From Pseudonocardia sp. DSM 110487 (GTDB taxonomy: Bacteria; Actinomycetota; Actinomycetes; Mycobacteriales; Pseudonocardiaceae): a stretch of 64,000 nucleotides of DNA. Positions within the stretch are counted from its first letter, which is position 1, and the number at the start of each line of letters is the position of its first letter. Below are positions 15,652 to 23,980 of the stretch, piece after piece. Below the pieces are notes generated by a model that made no database searches, was not told the origin of the DNA, and worked only from the letters and a program-made list of their open reading frames with translations. Where the stretch lies: assembly GCF_019468565.1 (NCBI RefSeq), contig NZ_CP080521.1, forward strand, positions 7,378,001 to 7,442,000, in the 5' to 3' direction. The translations under genes were made by a program, and so were the position numbers.

Positions 15652-17622
15652 ATGAGCCTCGGCAGCTTGTTTCGATCACGGGTGGGCATGAAGGCTGGGC
15701 CAGGCCCGGTTCTGATCGGATCAGATGATCTCAAGACGCCGTATTGGGCTATCGGATACGGTGCGGGTAGCGCGAGCGTCTCCGGCCTTATTGGCAGTGC
15801 CCCCCGATCTTTGCTTGGCGTTGCTCAGCACGCGTGGAACGCCGCCCCTGGGCTGACCGCGACATGTGTTGTCCTACAGGTCGTCGCCGGATGCCTACAA
15901 GCACTGGGACTTCTTTCTACTGTGCAAGTCTTTACGCGGCTGCTGGAGGCCGGACCAAACGCTGAGCGGCTCGAGGCGGCGTTACCGTCGATCATTTTCG
16001 TGGCCATTGCAATTGCCTGTCGCGGAATTCTTACAGCTGCCGCCGGAATGGTCCAGGCATACATTGGACCAATCGTGGAGAAGCAGGCCGAGGATGCTCT
16101 GTACGCCGCGCTCATCGAAGCTGATATCGTCGCGTTCGACGATCCGGATTTCACGCATCTGGTCGCTCGCGTCGTCCAGAGATCGGCCGGACAGTTTCGC
16201 CAGGCTGTCCGGCTTTCCAGCGATCTTTCGGGGTCGATCATATTGGTTTTCTCGACGATATTGACCGCAGGCCTGTTGCATCCGATCCTTGTTCCCATCA
16301 CACTCGTCTCGGCGTTGCCGCAAGCTTGGGCAAGCGTGCGATCCGCGCAGCTGGGATTCGAATCGTGGATCAAGCTGAACTCGGAGAGCCGCCGATCGAA
16401 TGTTGCAAGTGATCTCATCTCGAACAGGCGCAATGTCGCCGAGGTGAGAGCATATGGTGCCCAGGATGTCGTACTGGGCGACTACCGGGCGATTTCCCAT
16501 TCGGCGATGACCGAGGGAATCCGAGTCGGGCTTCGGCAGAGCCGAGTACGCGGTGCCGGGCGCCTGCTGTCCGCTTTGAGCTCGGTCGTAGGATTCTCGA
16601 CGATCGGCGTTCTCGTTTATGCGGGCCAGCTCCAGCTCGGCTTGGCCGGTGCCGCGATCTTGGCTCTGCGGATGGCGGCCTCAATGATATCCGTGGCCGT
16701 CTCGACCCTCGGACAACTGTTCGAGTGCGGAGTGACCGTCGACCTGTACCGCTCCTGTCTCAACGACATGCGTTCTCGACGTCGAGGAGTTACCGGAAAG
16801 CTCCCCGCTGCGCCGTCGCGGATTGAACTTTCGGACATCATCTTTCGCTACCCTGGTCAAGAACGGCCCGCCGTCAACGGCGTGTCCATAACGCTTACCC
16901 GCGGGGCGGTCGTGGCCCTTGTCGGGGAGAACGGATCGGGAAAGTCCACCCTGGCAAAGTTGATCTCCGGTCTGTACCTGCCGGCCGCCGGTACGGTGAA
17001 GTGGGATGGTATTGACATCTCGTCGATAGACCCGCGCGACCTACACCGTTACGTCGCGGTGATCATGCAGAATCCCTTGCGCTGGCCCGCAACCGCCGAG
17101 AACAACATCCGCATCGGCAGGTTCGACCGTGCCGATCCAACTGATGCCGCATTGCACGATGCGGCCTGCAGATCGGGATCCGACAGTGTGGTTTCGACAC
17201 TACCGTCCGGATACTCTTCCATCCTGTCTCCTCAGTTCCAGTCGGGCCTGGAGCTCTCGGGCGGGCAGTGGCAACGATTCGGCGTCGCGCGCGGCCTCTA
17301 TCGTGACGCGCCGGTCGTCGTTGCCGATGAGCCGACTGCTGCGCTCGATGCCCGAGCCGAACGGGACGTATTCCGCGCACTACGAGAGTCTGGCAGTTCT
17401 GAGAACATCACCGTTCTGGTCACTCACAGATTGGCCAATGTTCGCCATGCTGACACGATTGTGGTTCTCGAGAAGGGGGAGGTCGCGGAAATCGGCACGC
17501 ATGCGGAGCTGATGGCGGCTCGAGGCTTGTACTTCGAGTTGTTCTCAATACAGGCTAACGCCTACGCGCCTGGTGCCGAGCACGGAGCCCCCACAGGTCT
17601 CGGAAATTCACGTTCGACGTAG
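15652..17622 (+). CDS. lanT: ABC exporter for the lanthipeptide (LanT type, no peptidase domain)
   Basis: A fused membrane/ATPase half-transporter of 656 residues. The first 360 or so residues contain the membrane helices (for example VVLQVVAGCLQALGLLSTVQ and IIFVAIAIACRGILTAAAGM). The nucleotide-binding domain follows with Walker A GENGSGKSTLAK near residue 425, signature LSGGQWQRFG near 533, Walker B VVVADEPTAALD near 553 and an H-loop LVTHR. There is no N-terminal C39 peptidase, so leader removal must be done elsewhere. ATG 15652 is chosen for its GGGGAG at good spacing; GTG 15589 would add 21 residues. It starts 78 bases after lanB on the same strand. Confidence 0.9.
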   Translation: MSLGSLFRSRVGMKAGPGPVLIGSDDLKTPYWAIGYGAGSASVSGLIGSAPRSLLGVAQHAWNAAPGLTATCVVLQVVAGCLQALGLLSTVQVFTRLLEAGPNAERLEAALPSIIFVAIAIACRGILTAAAGMVQAYIGPIVEKQAEDALYAALIEADIVAFDDPDFTHLVARVVQRSAGQFRQAVRLSSDLSGSIILVFSTILTAGLLHPILVPITLVSALPQAWASVRSAQLGFESWIKLNSESRRSNVASDLISNRRNVAEVRAYGAQDVVLGDYRAISHSAMTEGIRVGLRQSRVRGAGRLLSALSSVVGFSTIGVLVYAGQLQLGLAGAAILALRMAASMISVAVSTLGQLFECGVTVDLYRSCLNDMRSRRRGVTGKLPAAPSRIELSDIIFRYPGQERPAVNGVSITLTRGAVVALVGENGSGKSTLAKLISGLYLPAAGTVKWDGIDISSIDPRDLHRYVAVIMQNPLRWPATAENNIRIGRFDRADPTDAALHDAACRSGSDSVVSTLPSGYSSILSPQFQSGLELSGGQWQRFGVARGLYRDAPVVVADEPTAALDARAERDVFRALRESGSSENITVLVTHRLANVRHADTIVVLEKGEVAEIGTHAELMAARGLYFELFSIQANAYAPGAEHGAPTGLGNSRST

Positions 17623-17731
17623 CCTCGCTGCACCTCTCCGGGGTCAGGCCACTGCTGCAGACACAGGGCTACCGGACCGATCCCAAGTCTTGTGTTAGAG
17701 TTTGCGTATGCATCGCGGAGGTCCGTCTAGC

Positions 17732-18532
17732 GTGCCGGAGTCCTTTCGCCGCGCGGAGAACGACGTTCGGCAACATATTTCTGCGGCGCACCGGTCCTCA
17801 TGGACCGCCGAGGCGGCACTGGAGATTCTTTGGGCTGGAACCGCGCCATTCACCGAGTTCCATCGGAGTCAGGCGGTGCGCAGCGAGCACGTACCGTCGA
17901 TCTGCTGGCTCTGGTGGTGGACCGAGTCCTCCGGCGAGTCGCTCGGAATGCTTGTTCGCGCATTGCGATACCACTCGAGTTCCGACGGGCTGCGAAGTGT
18001 GCACGTTGGGGCAGCCGAGCGAGAATCGTTGACGTCGCTTTTCGAGATTGGCGCGAAGTATCATATTCCCGTCGTGTACCTGATTTTCGGCGCCATCGAT
18101 GCGGAACTGAGCTCATCTGTGACTTCGGTGATCCCCGCACTCGAGTTGCGGCGGTATGTGCAGATGGACGCGGTTCCGGCCACCGAACACGTCGCGGCGC
18201 GGGCGGTTCCTCTTGCGGATGTCGTCGCCGACGACGGCTCGACCCTCCTGACCCGTCAGATTGCCGAGCGACTCTTGGCCGCTTCGATCGAGGGCGGGGA
18301 CGTCGCCCGGTCGAGATCGCTGGACGAATGGCGACGGCACCGGCCGGATTCGCGCCTTCCGGGGGTTCCCGTAAACCGGGTGGGCGACTTCGGAATATCG
18401 TACGAACGTCACTTCTTCCAAGGGCTGCGGTCGAAGCTGCCCCGGTACGTCGAGGAACGACGAGTGGAGCTTTCTGCCGCGGTTGGTGGGATCGCGATTA
18501 CCAGAACGGGCGCTATCTGGGAGCGTGTTTGA
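17732..18532 (+). CDS. Unrecognised protein at the end of the lanthipeptide operon
   Basis: A 266-residue soluble protein with no family I can name. It has many Trp residues near the N-terminus (ICWLWWWTE at about residue 61) and a strand-helix-strand region with KYHIPVVYLIFGAIDAEL. A charged segment then leads to a C-terminal basic region, KLPRYVEERRVELS. No signal peptide, membrane segment or metal motif is evident. GTG 17732 is chosen because GGAGGT lies just upstream; ATG 17708 would add eight residues with a poor ribosome site. The gap after lanT is about 110 bases. Composition matches the lan genes, so it arrived with them; a role in modification, leader removal or immunity is possible but unsupported. 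Confidence 0.7.
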   Translation: MPESFRRAENDVRQHISAAHRSSWTAEAALEILWAGTAPFTEFHRSQAVRSEHVPSICWLWWWTESSGESLGMLVRALRYHSSSDGLRSVHVGAAERESLTSLFEIGAKYHIPVVYLIFGAIDAELSSSVTSVIPALELRRYVQMDAVPATEHVAARAVPLADVVADDGSTLLTRQIAERLLAASIEGGDVARSRSLDEWRRHRPDSRLPGVPVNRVGDFGISYERHFFQGLRSKLPRYVEERRVELSAAVGGIAITRTGAIWERV

Positions 18533-18535
18533 GGA

Positions 18536-19220
18536 GAGCAACTTGCGGTGTGAATATGCGGCGTTGTTGTCGCGTCGCGGGGCGTCCGCGGGCGATCCGG
18601 CGGGTGATGGTGTTGATTGCGGCCCAGCGGATCATGGTTTCGGATACGGCGGGGTCGCGTACCCCACGCAGCCTCCGCCCGGTTCGGGTGCGGGCCCGCG
18701 TCCACGAGCCGATACCCGTACGGCGGACGCCCGCCGAGGAACCGGCCTGCTCCACCGTCTGCGCCCGCATCGCCGCCAACGTCCGATGCCGCGCCCGCAC
18801 CACCTCGTGTCGCGCCTTCGCCCCCAACGCCGTGACCAGCGCGCGATGCACCGGATCCGCGGGGTCCACCGGCCCGTCCACCTCAGGCAACCACACCTGG
18901 ATCCCGTGACTTGCGAGCATCTCGGCCACCGGCAGGAACTGGCGCGCGGAGAAGGCCCGCTCGAATTTCCCCACGACCACTGCATCGAACGACCGTCGCG
19001 CGTCGCGCGCCACCGCCAGTAGCGCCGCCGCACGCGGACGCCGCTCCCACGCCACCGCCCGCGATCAGCCCACGTCGAAGAACTCGACCACGACCTCGCC
19101 GCGCTCGGCGATCACCGACTTCGCCATCTCAACCTGCGACGCCCGCGACGACACTGGATCCTGATAGTCCGCCGTCGAGGTCCGCCCGCAGAACGCGAAC
19201 CGCACACCCGACACCGCCAC
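18536..19220 (-). pseudogene. Serine recombinase (resolvase) pseudogene, N-terminal half
   Basis: The minus strand starts near 19220 with VRFAFCGRTSTADYQDPVSS, the catalytic-serine region of large serine recombinases, and reaches VVVEFFDVG. A TGA at 19065 follows, after which the same frame resumes as AWERRPRAAALLAVARDARR and SFDAVVVGKFERAFSARQF, continuing through the resolvase core. A further frame change occurs in the PHPNRAEAAWG block near 18690, and the gene stops short at the end of the lanthipeptide operon. The zinc-ribbon and coiled-coil C-terminal domains are absent. Nonsense, frameshift and truncation together mean it is inactive; it borders the imported segment. Confidence 0.75.
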
Positions 19221-19562
19221 AGGCTCGGAGCCACGCCGATGGCGCCTTCTTCGATCCGCAGCCCACCCACGAAGAACATCCCGACTATCGATCTCGAAAA
19301 GCGTGTCCACCACGCAATCCAGAACTCCAACGTGGACTCCGCTCGTCGCTGCGCCTCCGCGCCTCGCTCCCGGAGGTTGATGCCGCGGCCGTCCGACAGA
19401 GGCAGGACTGGACATATTCCAACGACGTCGCTACATCCAGCGAGGACGGCCCTCATGGCACTGGTCGAGCGCGTGATCAACGACGTCGAGCTGCCCGACT
19501 ACGCCGGGGTACCGGACTCCGGGGCCCCTGCCCGGTCGCCGATCACGTCGTCAGCCAGGCCG

Positions 19563-19690
19563 TAGACCACAAGCCTCGGGCGCGACGAGCCAGCGGCCCC
19601 GGCCGAAATCGGTGATCTGCTCCACCGACTGCCCGATGCGCTCGGCGACGAGTCCGGCGATGCGCGCTCGAGCCACCTGGCTGGGTAAGC
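19563..19690 (-). pseudogene. ClpP-like serine protease C-terminal scrap
   Basis: Reads ARIAGLVAERIGQSVEQITD, then FGRGRWLVAPEACGL and a stop. ClpP proteins end with a similar helix and handle (L-x-x-x-TGQ-x-x-E-x-I-x-x-D-x-x-R-x-RW-x-x-A-x-EA). About 40 residues remain. The IS630-type element begins 13 bases further upstream (19703), so insertion and later decay may have removed the rest; the far side of the element does not show recognisable upstream ClpP sequence. Confidence 0.45.
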
Positions 19691-19791
19691 GCGGCGAGGT
19701 TCCTAGTGGCTCGACACGCAGTGTCGACCAGGTAATTGATCTTGCCTGCTGGTCTCGGGAGGCTGCGCGCACGTCGAGTGCGGAGGTGGTC

Positions 19792-20913
19792 GTGGCGCGC
19801 AGACCGAGCGTGTTCGTGCGGTCGTTGTCGATGGATGAGGGCCGCAAGCTGGCGCGGATCACGCGAACCGCGCACAACCCGGTGCGGATGCGGCGCGCGA
19901 TCGTGGTCCTGATGTCCGCCCAAGGCCAGACCGTTCGGGACATCACCTCGTTGCTGCAGGTCAGCGACGACTACGTGCGGGACGTGATCCACGCGTTCAA
20001 CGAGCGGGGGTTCGACGCGCTGGACCCAAAACCGAGCGGGGGACGCCCGAAGAAGATCGGTGAACAGATCCGCGCCTGGATCTGCCGGATCGCTTGGACG
20101 TCCCCCGCCGACTGGGGCATCACCGCGTTCTCCACCTGGTCGCTGGCCAAGCTGCGCGACCACCTCCTACGCGAGGGTGTCGTCGCCGAACTCAGCCGAG
20201 AAACGCTGCGGCGGATCCTGCACGCCGGCGGCGTGTCCTGGCAGACCACGACCACCTGGAAGGCCTCCACCGACCCGGACTTCATCCCCAAGATGCGCCA
20301 AGTCTTGGACCTCTACGACCACCCACCCGCCGACGGGCGGGTGATCTGCGTCGACGAGTTCGGCCCGCTGAGCCTGCAACCCCCGCAAGGGCAAAGCGTG
20401 GCGGCCCCAGCGCCGGCCGCGCCGGCAGCGAGCGACCTACACCCGCACATCGGGGGTGATGCATATGCTCGCCTCCCTGGACCTAAGCACTGGCCGGCTG
20501 TTCTACCGGATCCGCGAGCGCAAACGCTGGATCGAGTTCCTCGACCTGCTCAAAGTCCTACGTGGCCGCTGGCCTGGGGAGAAGCTCTACGTGGTCTGCG
20601 ACAACTTCTCCCCGCACCGCCACGCCCGCCTCCGCGAGCGGTGCACCGCCAACCAGGTCGAGGGTGCACCGCCAACCAGGTCGAGTTGGTGTTCCTGCCC
20701 ACCTACGGCTCGTGGTTGAACTGGATCGAGAGCGAGTTCGCCGCGCTGCGCTACTTCACGCTCAACGGCACCGATCACCGCAGCCACGAGGAGCAGAACG
20801 CCGCTATCGCCAGCTACGTCCGCTGGCGCAACATCCGAGCCCAGCCGAAGGTCAACTTCGCGGTCGGCTCACCGATCCGCACATGGACCAGTTACCCGGC
20901 CAAGGCTGCGTGA
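19792..20913 (+). pseudogene. IS630-family transposase, frameshifted
   Basis: The N-terminal part reads ARRPSVFVRSLSMDEGRKLA with a helix-turn-helix (VRDITSLLQVSDDYVRDVIH). The first catalytic region VICVDEFGPLSLQP follows, and the C-terminal block is FLPTYGSWLNWIESEFAALR. Between about 20395 and 20663 the true protein lies one base over (LDLSTGRLFYRIRERKRWIE, LYVVCDNFSPHRHARL). The second frame change is caused by a 23-bp tandem duplication. The start is GTG 19792 behind GGAGG. Some IS630 elements use programmed frameshifting, but the duplication points to decay. Confidence 0.8.
20641..20685 (+). repeat. 23-bp tandem duplication inside the IS630 transposase
   Basis: The unit beginning GTGCACCGCCAACCAGGTCG occurs at 20641 and again at 20664. 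Its length is not a multiple of three, so it moves the reading frame by two and, with the earlier one-base shift near 20395, restores the original frame for the transposase C-terminus. Confidence 0.9.
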
Positions 20914-21004
20914 CAAGCCACTAGCTGCACGGCTCGACGATCGGGAACCGAGCACGCCGAACACACCGGCGACGTCCCCCGCTCCGCCGAGCGCGCGCAG
21001 GACG

Positions 21005-21208
21005 TCAGGGGAGCGGCGACCAGGTAAATGCCTCGCGCCACCAGTCGTCGTCGGCCGACCAGGACCGGAGCGCGTCGAACGCCGCATCGCCGTTCGGTGA
21101 GGTCGCCACGATGGCCGGACCGGCCGGAGCGGTGAGCTCCAGCCGCCACCGGCCGCCGTCGACCGCGGCCGCCCGAGCCATTGTTCCGCCGAGGCTGTCG
21201 ATGATCAC
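21005..21208 (-). CDS. Small hypothetical protein (67 aa)
   Basis: Reads MIIDSLGGTMARAAAVDGGR and ends AFDALRSWSADDDWWREAFT then WSPLP. The tryptophan-rich acidic C-terminus and the beta-strand pattern suggest a real protein end, but no family is recognised. ATG 21208 is the only good start; an in-frame extension upstream (STRLVGQV) suggests it may be the tail of a longer, truncated gene. It lies between the IS630 element and the recombinase remnant. Confidence 0.35.
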   Translation of the reverse strand: MIIDSLGGTMARAAAVDGGRWRLELTAPAGPAIVATSPNGDAAFDALRSWSADDDWWREAFTWSPLP

Positions 21209-21338
21209 CTGGCCGACCAGCCGGGTCGACTGGTGGGGACCGATCCTTCACGATCGCTGACGGTCGCCAATCGATCGCCGCTGCACCCGGTTCCGGGACC
21301 TGGCTACACGGCCTCTGAGCGACCGCCAACCTTGGCCG

Positions 21339-22355
21339 TCAATGCAAGCGGAGCCGTGTGGTTAGTGCGCAACTCCCCCCTCGGACACCAGCACTATTCA
21401 CCCGTCTTCCCAGACGGATGCCTACTTCGGCGGCGTCCTCAGCTGGCTCGTAGCGAACCTGCAGGTCAATGGCGGTGTACAGATCCGCCAGGCGCTCCTC
21501 CTTGACGTCAGCGAGCGCCGCGCCGACGTCACCGAGCGAGTCGACCATGGCGTACACCTCGGCGTCGGTGAGCAGGTTCGGCGCCGGCGCGCCGTCCAGC
21601 TCCGCCCGCGCGGCCGCCCGCTGAGCCTGAGCCTCGTTGATCACATCGACCAGCGCGGCCGGGTCCACCCCGGAAGCGATGGCCGCCTGGAACCGGCGGA
21701 GCCGGGCTTCGGCGTCGGCAAGCCGCTTCTTCGCTGCCTCGTACCCGACCGACTCGGCGCCACCGTCCTGCGACGCCACCAGCGCCGCTATCGCCCGATC
21801 GACGTTCGTCCGATCGAAGAGGTGACCGATCCACGAGTTCACCGCGTCCCGAACGGGGTCCTCCCGCAGGTAGACCGCGGGCGGATGCGACGCGAGAGCC
21901 GGCGATCCGGGCGCCAGCGTCCGCGCCGGACACCGGTAGTACATCCCGTGCGCTCGCGGGCTGGCCTCCATCTTCCGACCGCACACCGTGCACCGGATCC
22001 GCCCACGGAACAGGTACGCCCGCGTCGTGCGCCGCCCACTGCGCTCCGTCTTCCGCGCCGCCTTGAGCCCTCCCGCGGCCTTCGACCGGCGAATCAACTG
22101 CGCCTGCGTGAAGTCCTCCACCGACACGACTGCCGGGTGCGCCTGCTCCCGCGAGCGCACCACCCGGTCCGCTTCCGCGCGCCGGACCACATGCCCTGCC
22201 GCCACGTCGTCCGGATCGAGCAGCGTCTCGTGCTTGGTCCAACGCCCGAAGAACGCGTAGCCGGTGTAGCGGGGATTGTCCAAGATCGACCGGACCGTGC
22301 TCCCCTGCCACCCGTCCGCGAGCCGGTGACGGTTGCGAGCACGCTGAGCCCCCAC
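21339..22355 (-). pseudogene. Large serine recombinase, C-terminal part only
   Basis: Contains the recombinase domain end (WQGSTVRSILDNPRYTGYAF), the zinc ribbon with IRCTVCGRKM and YYRCPARTL, and the long coiled coil (EAAKKRLADAEARLRRFQAA). The N-terminal catalytic resolvase domain with its serine is missing; the sequence is joined at about 22350 to the remains of an acyl-CoA-dehydrogenase-like gene. The C-terminus runs through the boundary repeat at 21355-21388, which encodes GGSCALTTR. An intact enzyme would be about 500-550 residues, so this 338-residue frame cannot catalyse recombination. Confidence 0.8.
21355..21388 (+). repeat. Mobile-boundary repeat, copy B
   Basis: A 34-bp copy beginning CGTGTGGTTAGTGCGCAACT and ending CCCCCCTCGGACAC. 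It overlaps the 3' end of the serine recombinase remnant. It is identical to the copies at 38808 and 55315, and to the one at 50015 apart from one missing C. Confidence 0.85.
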
Positions 22356-22969
22356 AGTTGGAGGGTTTTCGCGTCAGGCGGGTAGTGCAGTTCCTGGCCT
22401 GACACCACCCGCGCCGCAGGGACCAGCACGTCCTCGGCCACCACCGAGTGACTGCCTGTGCCGCGCATCCCGGCCACGTCCCACGAGCGATCGATGACCA
22501 GGTCGGCCATGGGGATCAGCACGAGTGAGAACACGCCGTTGATCATCGTGCCGAGACATGCCCACGTCGCGTCCTCGCACCCCGAGACGGTCGCCCAGCG
22601 GCCAGTCACATGGACGCCGTCGGGTCCGCTCACACCGCTGCCGGTCGGATCGCCGACCCCGCAGAACAACGCGTCGGGGTCGGCGAACACTTCCTTCAAC
22701 GTCGGATCGCCGAAGTCGCCGAACGTGATCATACTCTTGCTGACCATGGACGTGCTCGCGAGCCAGGCGGTCGACGGGCAGCCGCGAGCCAGTTCGGCGA
22801 TCAGGTGCACGATGTCGCCGGCGCTCTTCGGGGACCCCCCGTACGCGGCGGGTGTGCGAAGGGCGAACACGCCGCTGGAGCGGGCGGCCTGCAGGCTGGC
22901 CGCGGCGGGCCGGTTCTGCCGTTCGGTCTGCTCCGCGTTCGCCGCGAGGATGTCGATCACTCCCGACAC
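22350..22969 (-). pseudogene. Acyl-CoA-dehydrogenase-like flavin monooxygenase, C-terminally truncated
   Basis: The start is GTG 22969 with GAGG upstream. The remaining 205 or so residues match the N-terminal and middle domains of the acyl-CoA dehydrogenase fold used by flavin-dependent hydroxylases such as HsaA and pigment hydroxylases: SGVFALRTPAAYGGSPKSAG, LARGCPSTAWLASTS, and GMRGTGSHSVVAEDVLVP. The C-terminal helical domain, normally about 180 residues, is replaced by the serine recombinase remnant at about 22350. It is the last gene of the minus-strand catabolic block, so its loss may have disabled one oxidative step. Confidence 0.75.
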
Positions 22970-23156
22970 GGAAACCTCGGGCAGCGCGGGCGGCCATAAG
23001 CGTGCGGTCCGCTGTCATACGAGTCTGTGAGGGCGGTGGGCCCCTTCCCCGCGTCCGCGGTTCGCCTGGAGATTTGCGAGGTGCGTGCGCCCACTCGTCG
23101 CGGAACGCGAGCTCGTGGTCCCGTAGGGAATCGCCGCGGATCTCGGCGGCGTCGCG

Positions 23157-23471
23157 TCATTGGAGTCCGGACCCGGGGGTCGGCTCCAACCGGACCGTGG
23201 ACTCGATCCTGCCCACCAGCGCGGAAACGGTGTCGATCATCCCCGCACACCGAGGATGTCGATGGACGGCGTCGAGGATGCGTTCGCGGTCGGCGGCGTC
23301 CTCGAAGCGTCGGATCCAGACGAACGCGTCCTCGTCGCCGATCACGGTGAACGCCCCCACCACGTGCATCCCCATCTCCTGGTGCAAGGGGATGACGATC
23401 TGGTCCATGTAGCGGGCCAGTTCGGTGCCGCGCCCGGCGCGGGCGTGCTCCGTACGGATCTCGTAGAACAT
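23157..23471 (-). CDS. NIPSNAP-family protein
   Basis: A 104-residue protein beginning MFYEIRTEHARAGRGTELAR, with the ferredoxin-like alpha+beta barrel pattern of NIPSNAP proteins and the typical VGAFTVIGDEDAFVWIRRFE motif. Members are often encoded in catabolic or secondary-metabolite clusters; the biochemical role is usually unknown. ATG 23471 has an excellent AAGGAGG. It is cotranscribed with the SnoaL-like protein 23 bases upstream. Confidence 0.8.
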   Translation of the reverse strand: MFYEIRTEHARAGRGTELARYMDQIVIPLHQEMGMHVVGAFTVIGDEDAFVWIRRFEDAADRERILDAVHRHPRCAGMIDTVSALVGRIESTVRLEPTPGSGLQ

Positions 23472-23494
23472 CGGTGCCTCCTTCGCGGCAGCCG

Positions 23495-23980
23495 TCAGGA
23501 CCGGGCGGTGCTGCGCGCGGCAGCGAGCGCGTAGACGTCCGGGGATCCTTCCCACGGCCCGGTGCGCAGCACGGCCCAACCGGTGATCAGCCAGCGTCCG
23601 CCGAGCTTGCGGAGCTCGAGCTGCCAGTAGCCGCGCATCGTGCAGTGGTCGACGACGCCGGGGTCCGCGGGGACGTGGTGGTAGGCGACCACGTGCGTGC
23701 GGCACCGGGCCTCGTCGCCCGACAGGTGCACGACGAGGTTCGAGGCGGCGTGGTGGGTGCAGTCGAAGCCCGTCAGGGTCGACCGGGCCAGCTCGACCAG
23801 GTCGGCGGCCGCCATGGTCGTCGGCGGCCTGCCGAAGTGGTGGGTCGACAGGTCCAGCACCACCTCGTCGGCGAACAGCCGCCGCAGAGCGGCCCAGTCC
23901 CGGTCGTCCTGGGCGTGGGCGAGACCGGCGACGACGTCGGCGACGACCGCCCGGTCCACCAGATCCTGCAGCGCGCTCAC
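23495..23980 (-). CDS. SnoaL/NTF2-like protein (ring-hydroxylating dioxygenase beta-like fold)
   Basis: A 161-residue cone-shaped alpha+beta barrel protein: an N-terminal helix pair ADVVAGLAHAQDDRDWAALR, then LFADEVVLDLSTHHFG, HHAASNLVVHLSGDEA and a final WQLELRKLGGRWLITGW strand pair. Such proteins act as small isomerases, hydrolases or accessory subunits. The GTG start at 23980 overlaps the hydrolase stop as GTGA, indicating one operon. The reaction cannot be inferred. Confidence 0.8.
   Translation of the reverse strand: MSALQDLVDRAVVADVVAGLAHAQDDRDWAALRRLFADEVVLDLSTHHFGRPPTTMAAADLVELARSTLTGFDCTHHAASNLVVHLSGDEARCRTHVVAYHHVPADPGVVDHCTMRGYWQLELRKLGGRWLITGWAVLRTGPWEGSPDVYALAAARSTARS

Larger units (their letters stand above)
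19703..20924 (+). mobile_element. IS630-family insertion sequence with short terminal repeats
   Basis: The element is bounded by CTAG at 19703-19706 and 20921-20924, as expected for IS630/Tc1-type insertion at TA. The ends match as inverted repeats: CTAGTGGCTCGACA at the left, and CTAGTGGCTTGTCA as the reverse complement of the right end. It encloses one transposase gene carrying two lesions (see the 19792-20913 entry), so it is probably not self-mobile. It lies next to the ClpP scrap and 3' of the resolvase pseudogene. Confidence 0.75.

Noticed and set aside
19792..20913. Treating the IS630 transposase as one intact protein
   Set aside because: The middle third is in the wrong frame; correct transposase sequence lies one base over, and a 23-bp duplication explains the return to frame.
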